Below are positions 51,141 to 58,792 of a DNA stretch of 64,000 nucleotides, piece after piece (the stretch's first letter is position 1; the number at the start of each line of letters is the position of its first letter). The position numbers and the translations under genes were made by a program. A model generated the notes under the pieces. That model was not told the DNA's origin and did no database searches. It saw only the letters and a list, made by a program, of their open reading frames with translations. Source of the DNA: Mucilaginibacter_A sp964236465 (GTDB lineage Bacteria; Bacteroidota; Bacteroidia; Sphingobacteriales; Sphingobacteriaceae); assembly GCA_964236465.1 (NCBI GenBank), contig CAXSBZ010000009.1, positions 42,000 to 105,999 of the forward strand, given 5' to 3'.

Positions 51141-52634
51141 ATGGCTCCCGGCATCCTCCTTACCTTCATCATTGGTTATTTTTTGGTGCTGATCCTGATT
51201 TCCTGGCTCACTTCCCGCAATTCCAGCGGCGATAACGATACTTTTTTTGTAGCCAACCGCAATTCCAAATGGTATCTGGTGGCTTTTGGCATGATTGGTA
51301 CAGCTTTAAGCGGCGTTACTTTTATTTCCGTTCCGGGGAAAGTGGGCGCGCCAAGCGGAGATCAGTTTGCTTATTTTCAATTCGTGCTGGGCAACGCCGT
51401 TGGTTTTGTTTTGATTGCAACTATTTTGCTGCCATTATATTATCGGCTCAAACTTACTTCCATCTACAGTTATATTGAAGAAACTTTAGGCCAATGGAGC
51501 TACAAAACCGCTGCCGGGATTTTCCTGATCAGCCGCGTCATCGGTTCGTCGTTTCGTTTGTATCTCGTCGTGATTGTGTTGCAGAAATTCATTTTCGACA
51601 GTTATCACATTCCCTTCGCCGTTACGGTTTTGATTTGTTTGGGGTTAATTTGGAGTTATACATTTAAAGGCGGACTCAAAACCATCATCATCACCGATAG
51701 CCTACAAACTCTATTTCTGGTAAGTTCGGTGTTTTTGTCGATCTTTTTCATCTGCCGGAGTTTGCATCTGAATATTTTTGAAGCTGCAGAAACCATTAAA
51801 AACAGCAGTTATTCCAAAATTTTTTTCTGGAACGATTTCCTGTCGAGCAAATTACATTTTACCAAACAGTTTTTGGGCGGAATTTTCATCACCGTTGCCA
51901 TGGTTGGTTTGGATCAGGATCTGATGCAGAAAAACCTCAGCTGCAAAAACATCGGCGAAGCACAAAAAAACATGTTCAGCTTCACCGCAGTTTTTGTGCT
52001 GATCAATATTTTCTTTTTGAGCGTTGGCGCGCTCCTTTATATTTATGCCGCTAAAAACAGCATCAGCGTAACCAAAACCGATTATCTATACCCGACTATT
52101 GCGCTAAATTATCTGGGCGTTTTGCCGGCCATTGTTTTCATGCTGGGCTTAACAGCAGCCACTTTCGCCACCACAGATTCTGCGCTAACTGCTTTAACCA
52201 CATCGTTTTGCATCGATTTTCTCAACTTTAACAAAAAAGAAAATACCAATAGTAAAAAAATGGTTAGCATCCGGCATTGGGTGCATATCGGCTTTTCACT
52301 GATGCTGTTTTTAACGATCATAATTTTTAACAGCCTAAATAATGATGCCGTGGTAAGTGCAATTTTTGAAGTGGCCAGCTACACTTACGGGCCGCTTTTA
52401 GGCTTGTACAGTTTTGGGCTTTTGATGAAAAACCGGCAGGTAAATGATCGGCTGGTTCCGTTTATTTGTTTGGTTAGTCCGCTGGTTTGTTATTTTTTAA
52501 GTACCCGATCCAAAACTTTATTGGGCGGATACGTTTTTGGTAATGAACTGATTATTGTAAACGGGTTAATTACTTTTTTAGGGTTGATGGCAACTTCTTG
52601 CAGGAAAACCGTATCAATGCCTGCCTACTACTAA
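51141..52634 (+). CDS. Sodium:solute symporter family protein
   Basis: A 497-residue inner-membrane protein with about 13 transmembrane helices. The SSF fold is supported by the short first helix, DTFFVANRNSKWYLVAFGMIGTALSGVTFISVPG, and GLTAATFATTDSALTALTTSF, which carries the sodium-site Ser/Thr residues. The solute is unknown. A GCTAAAAACAGCAT copy of the dispersed repeat (52050-52063) is in frame in AAKNSIS. The LOG-family gene follows at 17 bases. Confidence 0.9.
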   Translation: MAPGILLTFIIGYFLVLILISWLTSRNSSGDNDTFFVANRNSKWYLVAFGMIGTALSGVTFISVPGKVGAPSGDQFAYFQFVLGNAVGFVLIATILLPLYYRLKLTSIYSYIEETLGQWSYKTAAGIFLISRVIGSSFRLYLVVIVLQKFIFDSYHIPFAVTVLICLGLIWSYTFKGGLKTIIITDSLQTLFLVSSVFLSIFFICRSLHLNIFEAAETIKNSSYSKIFFWNDFLSSKLHFTKQFLGGIFITVAMVGLDQDLMQKNLSCKNIGEAQKNMFSFTAVFVLINIFFLSVGALLYIYAAKNSISVTKTDYLYPTIALNYLGVLPAIVFMLGLTAATFATTDSALTALTTSFCIDFLNFNKKENTNSKKMVSIRHWVHIGFSLMLFLTIIIFNSLNNDAVVSAIFEVASYTYGPLLGLYSFGLLMKNRQVNDRLVPFICLVSPLVCYFLSTRSKTLLGGYVFGNELIIVNGLITFLGLMATSCRKTVSMPAYY

Positions 52635-52651
52635 TTTATTTTGAGAGAATT

Positions 52652-53359
52652 ATGACAAGCGACGAGAAAATAAGACACGCTTTTGAAAACCGCAACTGGC
52701 ACGAAATCAAGGTGACTGATTCCTGGCAGATATTTAAAATTATGGCTGAGTTTGTGGATGGATTTGAGAAACTCGCCAAAATCGGCCCATGCGTTTCCAT
52801 CTTTGGTTCGGCCAGAACCCACAACAACAATCCGTATTATCAATTGGCCGAGGAGTGCGCGCGCTTGCTGAGCGAAGGCGGTTACGGTGTGATTTCCGGT
52901 GGCGGCCCCGGCGTGATGGAAGCCGCCAATAAAGGTGCTTACGAAGCTGGCGGAAAATCAGTCGGCTTGAACATTGAGCTGCCTTTTGAACAGTTTCATA
53001 ACAAATATATCGACCGCGATAAGCTGCTGGAGTTCGATTATTTCTTCATCCGCAAAGTGATGTTCATGAAATATTCGCAGGGATTCATCATTTTGCCGGG
53101 CGGTTTTGGTACGATGGACGAATCTTTTGAAGCGATTACGCTGATCCAAACCGGAAAAATTGCCCGTTTCCCCATTGTTTTTGTGGGAAAAGATTATTGG
53201 GGCGGATTATTTAATTGGATCGAAGAAAAAATGCTGGGCCAGGAAAAAAACATCAGTCCGGATGATTTGAATTTATACAGACTTGTAGATACCGCCGAAG
53301 AAGCAGTGGAACATATTTTCCGGTTCTACAACAAATATGTGTTAAAACCGAATTTTTAA
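52652..53359 (+). CDS. TIGR00730/LOG-family Rossmann protein
   Basis: A 235-residue cytoplasmic enzyme with VISGGGPGVMEAANKGAYEAGGKSVGL and the LPGGFGTMDESFEAITLIQTGKI motif (PGGxGTxxE) of lysine-decarboxylase-like phosphoribohydrolases (LOG). It probably releases a base from a nucleoside monophosphate. The ATG at 52652 is chosen; TTG 52598 would overlap the symporter. A repeat hairpin follows. Confidence 0.9.
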   Translation: MTSDEKIRHAFENRNWHEIKVTDSWQIFKIMAEFVDGFEKLAKIGPCVSIFGSARTHNNNPYYQLAEECARLLSEGGYGVISGGGPGVMEAANKGAYEAGGKSVGLNIELPFEQFHNKYIDRDKLLEFDYFFIRKVMFMKYSQGFIILPGGFGTMDESFEAITLIQTGKIARFPIVFVGKDYWGGLFNWIEEKMLGQEKNISPDDLNLYRLVDTAEEAVEHIFRFYNKYVLKPNF

Positions 53360-53366
53360 AATCCAA

Positions 53367-53427
53367 TTTTAGGTCGATAAAAGAAGTATGGCTATATTTT
53401 ATTGATGCTTCTTTTATCGACCTAAAA
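53367..53427. terminator. Bidirectional terminator built from two full-length dispersed repeats
   Basis: Arms at 53367-53389 and 53405-53427 (core plus AT-rich arm) pair over 23 bases with one mismatch and a 15-base loop. It sits between two convergent genes, 7 bases after one and 3 after the other, and T-runs follow on both strands. Confidence 0.85.
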
Positions 53428-53430
53428 TCT

Positions 53431-54024
53431 TCATTCCAAATGGCTTACGCCGCCGGAAACCACAAACTTCATCATCTCGGATGCGCTTTTATCAATTGGC
53501 TTTACCCTTGAGGCCGGAAGGATCACCAATTGACCAGCGAACGAGTAAGAAAACGGGAAATAAACGGCCACATCATCCGGCAAACCCAAAATGTTTAGAT
53601 CTTTGTGGGTCACAAAACCGATCCGTTTCAGCCCAAATTCGTCCATTGTAACCAAAACCGGCTCGTTAAACTTCTTTTCATCGCCCACAAAAGCTTCGGT
53701 TAAATCTTTGACAGAAGTATAAACAAAATTGAACAGCGGCAAACGATGAAAAAGTCGCGAAAACCAGTTGTAAATCGGTGCCGTGATCAGATTAGTTACG
53801 ATCACGCCGGCCAGCATAATCACCACCAAAATGGTTAAAATACCCAGGCCAGGAATGTAAATTGGCCTGCCTTTGGTATCTGTCAAAATCAAATCACTCA
53901 AATTGAGTGACTTATCTACAGAAGTGATGATCCACAAAATCAGGAAAATAGCTGCACCAATCGGCACTACCACCAGCACGCCTCTGAAAAAATAATTGAT
54001 TAAAACTTTAAAAAACGTGTTCAT
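53431..54024 (-). CDS. DUF502 family membrane protein
   Basis: A 197-residue protein with two transmembrane segments near the N-terminus (RGVLVVVPIGAAIFLILWIIT and PGLGILTILVVIMLAGVIVT) and the family's SVKDLTEAFVG...PVLVTM segment. Function unknown. It starts 10 bases after the murF-alr stop; the gap is a B-form dispersed repeat, so the two are co-transcribed. Confidence 0.88.
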   Translation of the reverse strand: MNTFFKVLINYFFRGVLVVVPIGAAIFLILWIITSVDKSLNLSDLILTDTKGRPIYIPGLGILTILVVIMLAGVIVTNLITAPIYNWFSRLFHRLPLFNFVYTSVKDLTEAFVGDEKKFNEPVLVTMDEFGLKRIGFVTHKDLNILGLPDDVAVYFPFSYSFAGQLVILPASRVKPIDKSASEMMKFVVSGGVSHLE

Positions 54025-54025
54025 G

Positions 54026-54039
54026 ATGCTGTTTTTACT
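54026..54039 (-). repeat. Dispersed repeat joining murF-alr stop and DUF502 start
   Basis: ATGCTGTTTTTACT followed by CGTAAAAATAG. On the coding strand it contributes the TAA stop of murF-alr and the spacer before the DUF502 ATG. Confidence 0.75.
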
Positions 54040-56503
54040 CGTAAAAATAGATGCGTTTTACCCGCTGGGAAATATTGGTCAGGATTTCATAAGGAATTGT
54101 ATTGGCCTGATCTGCAAGCGTTTCAATCCGCAGCACTTCATTAAAAACGATGACGGCATCTTCCTCATTTACTTCAATCTCACTCACATCCAGCATACAC
54201 ATATCCATAGAAATATGGCCGATTGTTGGTGCTAAACTATTATTAATCAGCATCTTGCCATTGCCGTTGCCAAAAACCCGGAGATAACCATCCGCATAAC
54301 CAATCCGCACAGTTGCAATGACGCCGTCTTTTTCCATCCGGTCGTTCCGGCTGTAACCAACCGTTTCTCCGGCTTTAACTTTTTTAAGCTGAGAAATGCT
54401 GGTTTTTAAAGCCGCAACAGGTTGTAACGGATTATTTTCCAAACTATTAGCTGTATCAATTCCGTACAAACCGATGCCTAAACGAACCATGTCCAGCTGC
54501 ATTTTGGGCCAGCGGCTGATGGCAGAAGTGTTGGAAATATGTTTGATAAACGCGTAGCCCAAAGCAGTTTCCAGCGAAACACAAATTTTTTGAAAAGTAT
54601 GAAATTGCTGCCACGTAAATTCATCGTGTTCAGCAGAACCACTTCCGGCCAGGTGTGAAAAAACAGATTTGACAAGCAGCTGCGGATTGTTTTTCAGTAT
54701 GCGGCAAAGCTGTTCTATTTCGTCAAATTCAAAACCCAAACGATGCATTCCGGTATCAATTTTTAAATGAATGGGAAAATGTGCTGCTGATTTTTCATTG
54801 ATAAAAACAGTATATTTTTCGAGCAAATTGAAACTATAAATCTCCGGTTCTAATTGATTATCAATTAATTCATCAAAAGCAGAAACTTCGGGATTTAAAA
54901 CCATGATCGGCAAAGTAATCCCGGCTTTCCGCAACGCAACGCCTTCATCTACGTAAGCCACCGCCAGATAATCGGCTTTATTAAACTGTAAAATCCCGGC
55001 AATTTCAAAACTTCCGCTTCCGTAAGAAAAAGCTTTTACCATCGCCATCAATTTTACGCCTGGTTTTAGGATCGATTTATAATGGTTCAAGTTGTTTTGA
55101 AGCGCATTCAAGTTGATTTCCAGCACCGTTTCATGCGTTTTTTGCGACAGAATCCGGCTGATCCGTTCAAACTCAAAACTCCGCGAACCTTTTAACAAGA
55201 TCGTTTCATCCCGAAAATGAAGCTTAGGCAAATGCTGCAACAAGCTTTCTGTATCGGCAAAAAAATATTTTTCGGGCGATAAAAACAGCATTTGGTTTTT
55301 GGAAATCTCTGCGCCTACGCCAATCAGTTTGTCTATTTTTTTTTGCTGAACCAGCTCCGAAACCTGCTGGTACAAAACGTTGCTTTGTAAGCCAGATTGG
55401 TAAATATCAGACAAAATCAAAGTTTTTTTCGGATGCTGTTTTTGCCGGTCTAAAAAGTTCAGCGCAATCTCCAGCGAGTTCAGGTCTGAGTTGTAGGAAT
55501 CGTCAATTACGGAACAATTATTCGTGCCGTTTTTCAGTTCCAGCCGCATCGTTACCGGATTTAAAGTTTCCATGCGGCGACTAATTACGGCCGGATCTGT
55601 TTCCAAAGCCAGCAGCGTTGCCCAGCAAAGCAAAGCATTTTCTACCGAAGCCTCATCCGGAAAAGGAATGCAGCAACTGATATTTTTACCCCTGAAAACA
55701 GCATGGAATTTGGTTTTGTCAGCTAAGTTTTCCTGCTGAAAAACATACAAATCTGCTTGTTCAGATTTCCTGCTGATGGTAAAAGTTTTTACGCCGTTTA
55801 ATAATCCTGTAATTTCCTGCTGAGCCTGATCTGCATTGTAAATCAGTAAGTTAACGCTTGAAAACAACTTTAATTTTTCTTTCAGCTTTTCAGTCCTGCT
55901 GCCAAAACCTTCATCATGTGCTGAAGCAAAATGTGTGAGCACGCCGATAGTTGGCCGGATCATCGCTTCCAACTTTTCCATTTCTCCGGGCAAAGAAATC
56001 CCGGCTTCGATGATGGCCAGTTCGTACTGCGCATCCATCTGCCACAAAGAAAGTGGCACGCCGGTTTGAGAATTGTAACTTTTTGGACTGCGAACTACGT
56101 TTTTGTCAGGCGAAATTAGCTGGTACAACCATTCTTTTACCACGGTTTTTCCGTTGCTGCCGGTTATGCCAACAACTTCATAATCAGATTGTTTACGATG
56201 ATAGGCCGCCAGTTGTTGCAATGCCGGCAATACTTCTTCTACCACTATAAAATTGGCGTCGGCAAGTTCTATTGGTATTTGATAATCATCCTGCACCACA
56301 AAATTAAAAACACCGGCAGCATACAGTTCCGGGATGAAATCATGTCCGTTCCGGGTTCCGTTCAAAGCAAAAAACAATGATGTTTCGGCTTTGTTGATCT
56401 TGCGGCTATCGGTTAGCAAATGTTCAATTTCAGCCTCGCGCGCGATGCTGTTTTTAGCACCTAAAATTTCGCTTATTTTTTGGATGGAATAATGGCCGGG
56501 CAT
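54035..56503 (-). CDS. Bifunctional MurF ligase / alanine racemase
   Basis: An 822-residue fusion characteristic of Bacteroidota. The N-terminal half (about 1-440) is MurF, which adds D-Ala-D-Ala to UDP-MurNAc-tripeptide: ITGSNGKTVVKEWL for ATP and SVIDDSYNSDLNSLEIALNF. The C-terminal half (about 455-822) is the PLP alanine racemase: KLMAMVKAFSYGSG with the PLP Lys, HLKIDTGMHRLGF and GETVGYSRNDR with the catalytic Tyr. It supplies and uses D-Ala in one chain. Three in-frame B-form dispersed repeats (54800, 55278, 56445). Confidence 0.95.
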   Translation of the reverse strand: MPGHYSIQKISEILGAKNSIAREAEIEHLLTDSRKINKAETSLFFALNGTRNGHDFIPELYAAGVFNFVVQDDYQIPIELADANFIVVEEVLPALQQLAAYHRKQSDYEVVGITGSNGKTVVKEWLYQLISPDKNVVRSPKSYNSQTGVPLSLWQMDAQYELAIIEAGISLPGEMEKLEAMIRPTIGVLTHFASAHDEGFGSRTEKLKEKLKLFSSVNLLIYNADQAQQEITGLLNGVKTFTISRKSEQADLYVFQQENLADKTKFHAVFRGKNISCCIPFPDEASVENALLCWATLLALETDPAVISRRMETLNPVTMRLELKNGTNNCSVIDDSYNSDLNSLEIALNFLDRQKQHPKKTLILSDIYQSGLQSNVLYQQVSELVQQKKIDKLIGVGAEISKNQMLFLSPEKYFFADTESLLQHLPKLHFRDETILLKGSRSFEFERISRILSQKTHETVLEINLNALQNNLNHYKSILKPGVKLMAMVKAFSYGSGSFEIAGILQFNKADYLAVAYVDEGVALRKAGITLPIMVLNPEVSAFDELIDNQLEPEIYSFNLLEKYTVFINEKSAAHFPIHLKIDTGMHRLGFEFDEIEQLCRILKNNPQLLVKSVFSHLAGSGSAEHDEFTWQQFHTFQKICVSLETALGYAFIKHISNTSAISRWPKMQLDMVRLGIGLYGIDTANSLENNPLQPVAALKTSISQLKKVKAGETVGYSRNDRMEKDGVIATVRIGYADGYLRVFGNGNGKMLINNSLAPTIGHISMDMCMLDVSEIEVNEEDAVIVFNEVLRIETLADQANTIPYEILTNISQRVKRIYFYE

Positions 56504-56559
56504 GTTGCGAAGTTGAAGATATTTCTGGCAATAGAAGAATTTTAACGATTTTTGAGCCG

Positions 56560-57045
56560 ATGGAATTTGAAGAACGGAAACCTAAAATTACCGACCCGAA
56601 AATAGGTTTGCAGAAAGCCGAAAAATACTGTGTTTACCAGGAACGCTCACAGCAGGAAGTGCGGCAGAAGTTGTATGATCTGGGTTTGTATCCGCGGGAT
56701 GTGGAGCAGATTATTTCGGAATTGATCGGCAATAATTTTTTAAATGAAGAACGGTTTGCCAATGCTTATGCTTTGGGAAAATTCAGGATAAAAGGCTGGG
56801 GGAAAATCAAAATCAAACAAGGTTTAAAGTTAAAAAGAGTGCCTGAAGGAATGATTAAAAAAGCATTGCAACAGATTGATTTAGACGATTATTTGGCAAA
56901 ATTGAAAGGAATCCTTGAAAAAAAAGCAGCTTTACTAAAAGAAAAAGAGCCTTACAAACGCAGTTATCAGCTCAAACAATATGCTTTTGGCAAAGGATAT
57001 GAAGGAAATTTGGTAGCTGAGGTTTTGAAAGACAGTTTGTTATAA
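56560..57045 (+). CDS. recX: Regulatory protein RecX
   Basis: A 161-residue RecA modulator with the three-helix repeats of RecX: RSQQEVRQKLYDLGLYPRDVEQIISELI, NEERFANAYALGKFRIKGWGKIKIKQGLK and a third weaker repeat ending KGYEGNLVAEVL. Divergent from murF-alr. RecX binds RecA filaments and limits recombination. Confidence 0.9.
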   Translation: MEFEERKPKITDPKIGLQKAEKYCVYQERSQQEVRQKLYDLGLYPRDVEQIISELIGNNFLNEERFANAYALGKFRIKGWGKIKIKQGLKLKRVPEGMIKKALQQIDLDDYLAKLKGILEKKAALLKEKEPYKRSYQLKQYAFGKGYEGNLVAEVLKDSLL

Positions 57046-57072
57046 AAAAATCAAAAAAATACTGTTAAAAGC

Positions 57073-57102
57073 TTGTGTTTTTTTTGAATCTGTATATATT
57101 TG
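57073..57102 (+). promoter_or_regulatory. Bacteroidota promoter of tRNA-Gly
   Basis: TTG at 57073-57075, 19 bases, then TATATTTG at 57095-57102, a perfect TAnnTTTG box. Transcription would start near 57108, just before the tRNA at 57113. Confidence 0.75.
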
Positions 57103-57112
57103 CAACCGCAAT

Positions 57113-57185
57113 GCGAAAGTAGCTCAGTTGGTAGAGCGCAACCTTGCCAAGGTTGAGGTCGCGAGTTCGAACCTCGTCTTTCGCT
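57113..57185 (+). tRNA. tRNA-Gly (GCC)
   Basis: 73 bases fold as a full cloverleaf: acceptor GCGAAAG/CTTTCGC, D arm with AGCTCAGTTGGTAGAGC, anticodon loop TTGCCAA (anticodon GCC), T arm GTTCGAACC. CCA is not encoded. Confidence 0.95.
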
Positions 57186-57188
57186 CTG

Positions 57189-57221
57189 AATCCCTTCCTA
57201 CAAAAGGAAGGGATTTTTTTT
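57189..57221 (+). terminator. Terminator of tRNA-Gly
   Basis: AATCCCTTCCT and its complement form an 11-base stem with a short loop, followed by T8. Confidence 0.85.
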
Positions 57222-57236
57222 AAAGGTTAACCACTT

Positions 57237-57319
57237 GCTCGGGTGGTGGAACTGGTAGAGACGTCCCGATTAAGATCGGGATTCCCGTTAAGGAGTGCGG
57301 GTTTAAAATATACTCCGAT
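57237..57319 (+). pseudogene. Decayed tRNA-Leu copy
   Basis: The 5' acceptor and D arm (GCTCGGGTGGTGGAACTGG) match the tRNA-Leu 100 bases downstream, but the anticodon arm is replaced by the palindrome TCCCGATTAAGATCGGGA, which cannot give a seven-base loop, and the 3' acceptor strand is lost after GTGCGGGTT. Confidence 0.75.
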
Positions 57320-57336
57320 GTTGAGATTAATCACTT

Positions 57337-57421
57337 GCTCGGGTGGTGGAACTGGTAGACACGCAGGACTTAAAATCCTGTTCCCGTCAAAGGAGTGCGG
57401 GTTCGATTCCCGCCCCGAGTA
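57337..57421 (+). tRNA. tRNA-Leu (TAA)
   Basis: 85 bases with a long variable arm (CCCGTCAAAGGAGTGCGGG): class II tRNA. Anticodon stem CAGGA/TCCTG with loop CTTAAAA (anticodon TAA), T arm GTTCGATTC, acceptor GCTCGGG/CCCGAGT. CCA is not encoded. Confidence 0.93.
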
Positions 57422-57453
57422 CAAAGCCCCAACTTTTTGGGGCTTTGATGTTT
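57422..57453 (+). terminator. Terminator of tRNA-Leu
   Basis: CAAAGCCCC and GGGGCTTTG pair over 9 bases with an 8-base loop; a TTTT follows shortly after. Confidence 0.7.
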
Positions 57454-57465
57454 TAAAAGTTTTAT

Positions 57466-57723
57466 ATGTTCTATACTTACATCTTACAATCCACAAAAAG
57501 CCGGCGATATTATGTTGGTCATACCTCAAATATGGAAGAAAGATTAGAACGCCACAACAATGGGTATGTAAAGGCAACCAAAAACAAAGGGCCTTGGACA
57601 GTTGTGTTTTATGAAAACTATAAAACCAGAGTAGGAGCAAATTCGAGAGAATTTTATATCAAGTCTATGAAAAGCAAGGTTTTTATCGAGAAATTGATTT
57701 CAATGGATAGTATCAACTCCTGA
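57466..57723 (+). CDS. Small GIY-YIG nuclease
   Basis: An 85-residue single-domain GIY-YIG protein: YTYILQSTKSRRYYVGHT supplies the two strands, ERLERHNNG the catalytic Arg helix, and SREFYIKSMKS the metal-binding Glu. It belongs to the YhbQ/UvrC-like endonuclease superfamily without a partner domain. It is sandwiched between an intact tRNA-Leu and a tRNA-Leu 3' fragment, an arrangement that suggests it travels with tRNA-end sequences. Confidence 0.88.
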   Translation: MFYTYILQSTKSRRYYVGHTSNMEERLERHNNGYVKATKNKGPWTVVFYENYKTRVGANSREFYIKSMKSKVFIEKLISMDSINS

Positions 57724-57730
57724 ATTGGCA

Positions 57731-57797
57731 TACTCGCCCCGATTTAGATCGGGGTTCCCGTTAAAGGAGTGCGGGTTCGATTCCCGCCCCGAGTACA
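57731..57797 (+). pseudogene. tRNA-Leu 3' fragment
   Basis: From 57757 to 57797 it matches the variable arm, T arm and 3' acceptor of tRNA-Leu with one mismatch. Before that the anticodon arm is again replaced by a palindrome, CCCCGATTTAGATCGGGG. The 5' acceptor and D arm are missing. Confidence 0.8.
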
Positions 57798-57799
57798 AA

Positions 57800-57836
57800 A
57801 GCTTAATACGAAAAGTATTAAGCTCTTTTGTTTTTA
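57800..57836 (+). terminator. Terminator after the tRNA-Leu fragment
   Basis: AGCTTAATAC and GTATTAAGCT pair with a short loop, followed by CTTTTGTTTTT. Confidence 0.75.
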
Positions 57837-57889
57837 CAAGCTATTTTGCAAATGTATTTGGTTGTGCAATTAATTAGTGATTAAAGTTG

Positions 57890-57969
57890 ATACTGTTTTT
57901 ATCTTGTGAAAATCAGTGTCAAATTTTAATTTACAACGCAATCAAATTATTGTAAATACTGTTTTTATC
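57890..57969 (-). repeat. Two direct dispersed repeats, ACTGTTTTT form
   Basis: ATACTGTTTTTATC at 57890-57903 and 57956-57969, each followed by a TGTGAAAATC or GATGAAAATC arm, 66 bases apart, upstream of yjbQ. Confidence 0.8.
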
Positions 57970-57971
57970 AG

Positions 57972-58394
57972 ATGAAAATCTACCAGCAATCTTTACAACT
58001 TAAAGCCAGGACAAGAGGCTTTCACATCATTACCTCGGAAATTGTTTATGCCATGCCACAAATTACCGAGATTAAAACTGGTATGTTGCAGGTTTTTATT
58101 CAGCATACTTCCGCTTCTTTAACCATAAATGAAAACGCTGATCCGACGGTAAGAAAAGATTTTGAAATGTTTTTTAACCAGACTGTTCCTGAAAATGATC
58201 CCGGTTATCTGCATAACGATGAAGGTTCTGATGATATGCCGGCACATTTAAAAGCGGCGATGCTGGGCAGTTCGGTGATGATTCCTATCCGAAACGGCCG
58301 GCTTGGCTTGGGCACCTGGCAGGGTATTTATTTGTGTGAGCACCGCAACCATGGCGGATCACGAAGTTTGGTTATTACTGTTTGGGGCGAATGA
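57972..58394 (+). CDS. YjbQ/UPF0047 family protein
   Basis: A 140-residue protein of the YjbQ family: FHIITSEIVYAMPQI, LQVFIQHTSASLTINENADPTVR and GTWQGIYLCEHRNHGGSR, with the conserved His residues thought to bind a ligand or metal. Members show weak thiamin phosphate synthase activity in vitro; the natural function is unknown. ATG 57972 lies 2 bases after a dispersed repeat. Confidence 0.9.
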   Translation: MKIYQQSLQLKARTRGFHIITSEIVYAMPQITEIKTGMLQVFIQHTSASLTINENADPTVRKDFEMFFNQTVPENDPGYLHNDEGSDDMPAHLKAAMLGSSVMIPIRNGRLGLGTWQGIYLCEHRNHGGSRSLVITVWGE

Positions 58395-58400
58395 TTTCGG

Positions 58401-58414
58401 ATGCTTCTTTTGTC
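58401..58414 (-). repeat. Dispersed repeat, GAAGCAT form
   Basis: ATGCTTCTTTTGTC followed by CTATAAAATTAATTG in the 20-base gap between two convergent genes. Confidence 0.75.
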
Positions 58415-58792
58415 CTATAAAATTAATTGCTGATATAATTTCGTTAAAGTTTCGGCTGCATCGGTACATAATCCCGGATGAACTTTGGAAGATTGGACAA
58501 TTGTACTGCGTGTGGCCGTGAGCCAGCGAAAACGTGAAGCCTGATCCAATTTGCCAATTGCACCGGAATGCTGTGCAGCCATACAAATACGTTCAAAAGC
58601 TTGGAGATGCTCTTTTAGTTCCGGTATATCCAAATCTGCGGAAAATATATGTAGTTTTGTCTCATCCAAGTTGAACAAAACCTGTAAAAACTTTTGTTTG
58701 GAACAGTACAAGATTACGCCAACATTGATAAATTCTTCCCGTTCTACCCTTGGCATCACGCGGATTACAGCGTATTCAAATACGTGCTGCAT
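58415..58792 (-). CDS. DUF3037 family protein
   Basis: A 125-residue protein with the DUF3037 pattern: FEYAVIRVMPRVEREEFINVGVILYC near the start and SRFRWLTATRSTIVQSSKVHPGL near 87-109. No function is known. Its start lies inside the end of the HipA-like gene (17-base overlap), so the two are coupled; this pairing recurs in other genomes. Confidence 0.87.
   Translation of the reverse strand: MQHVFEYAVIRVMPRVEREEFINVGVILYCSKQKFLQVLFNLDETKLHIFSADLDIPELKEHLQAFERICMAAQHSGAIGKLDQASRFRWLTATRSTIVQSSKVHPGLCTDAAETLTKLYQQLIL

Noticed and set aside
57227..57640. 137-codon frame on the - strand across the tRNA region
   Set aside because: It runs through tRNA-Leu, its terminator and the GIY-YIG gene in antisense; not a gene.
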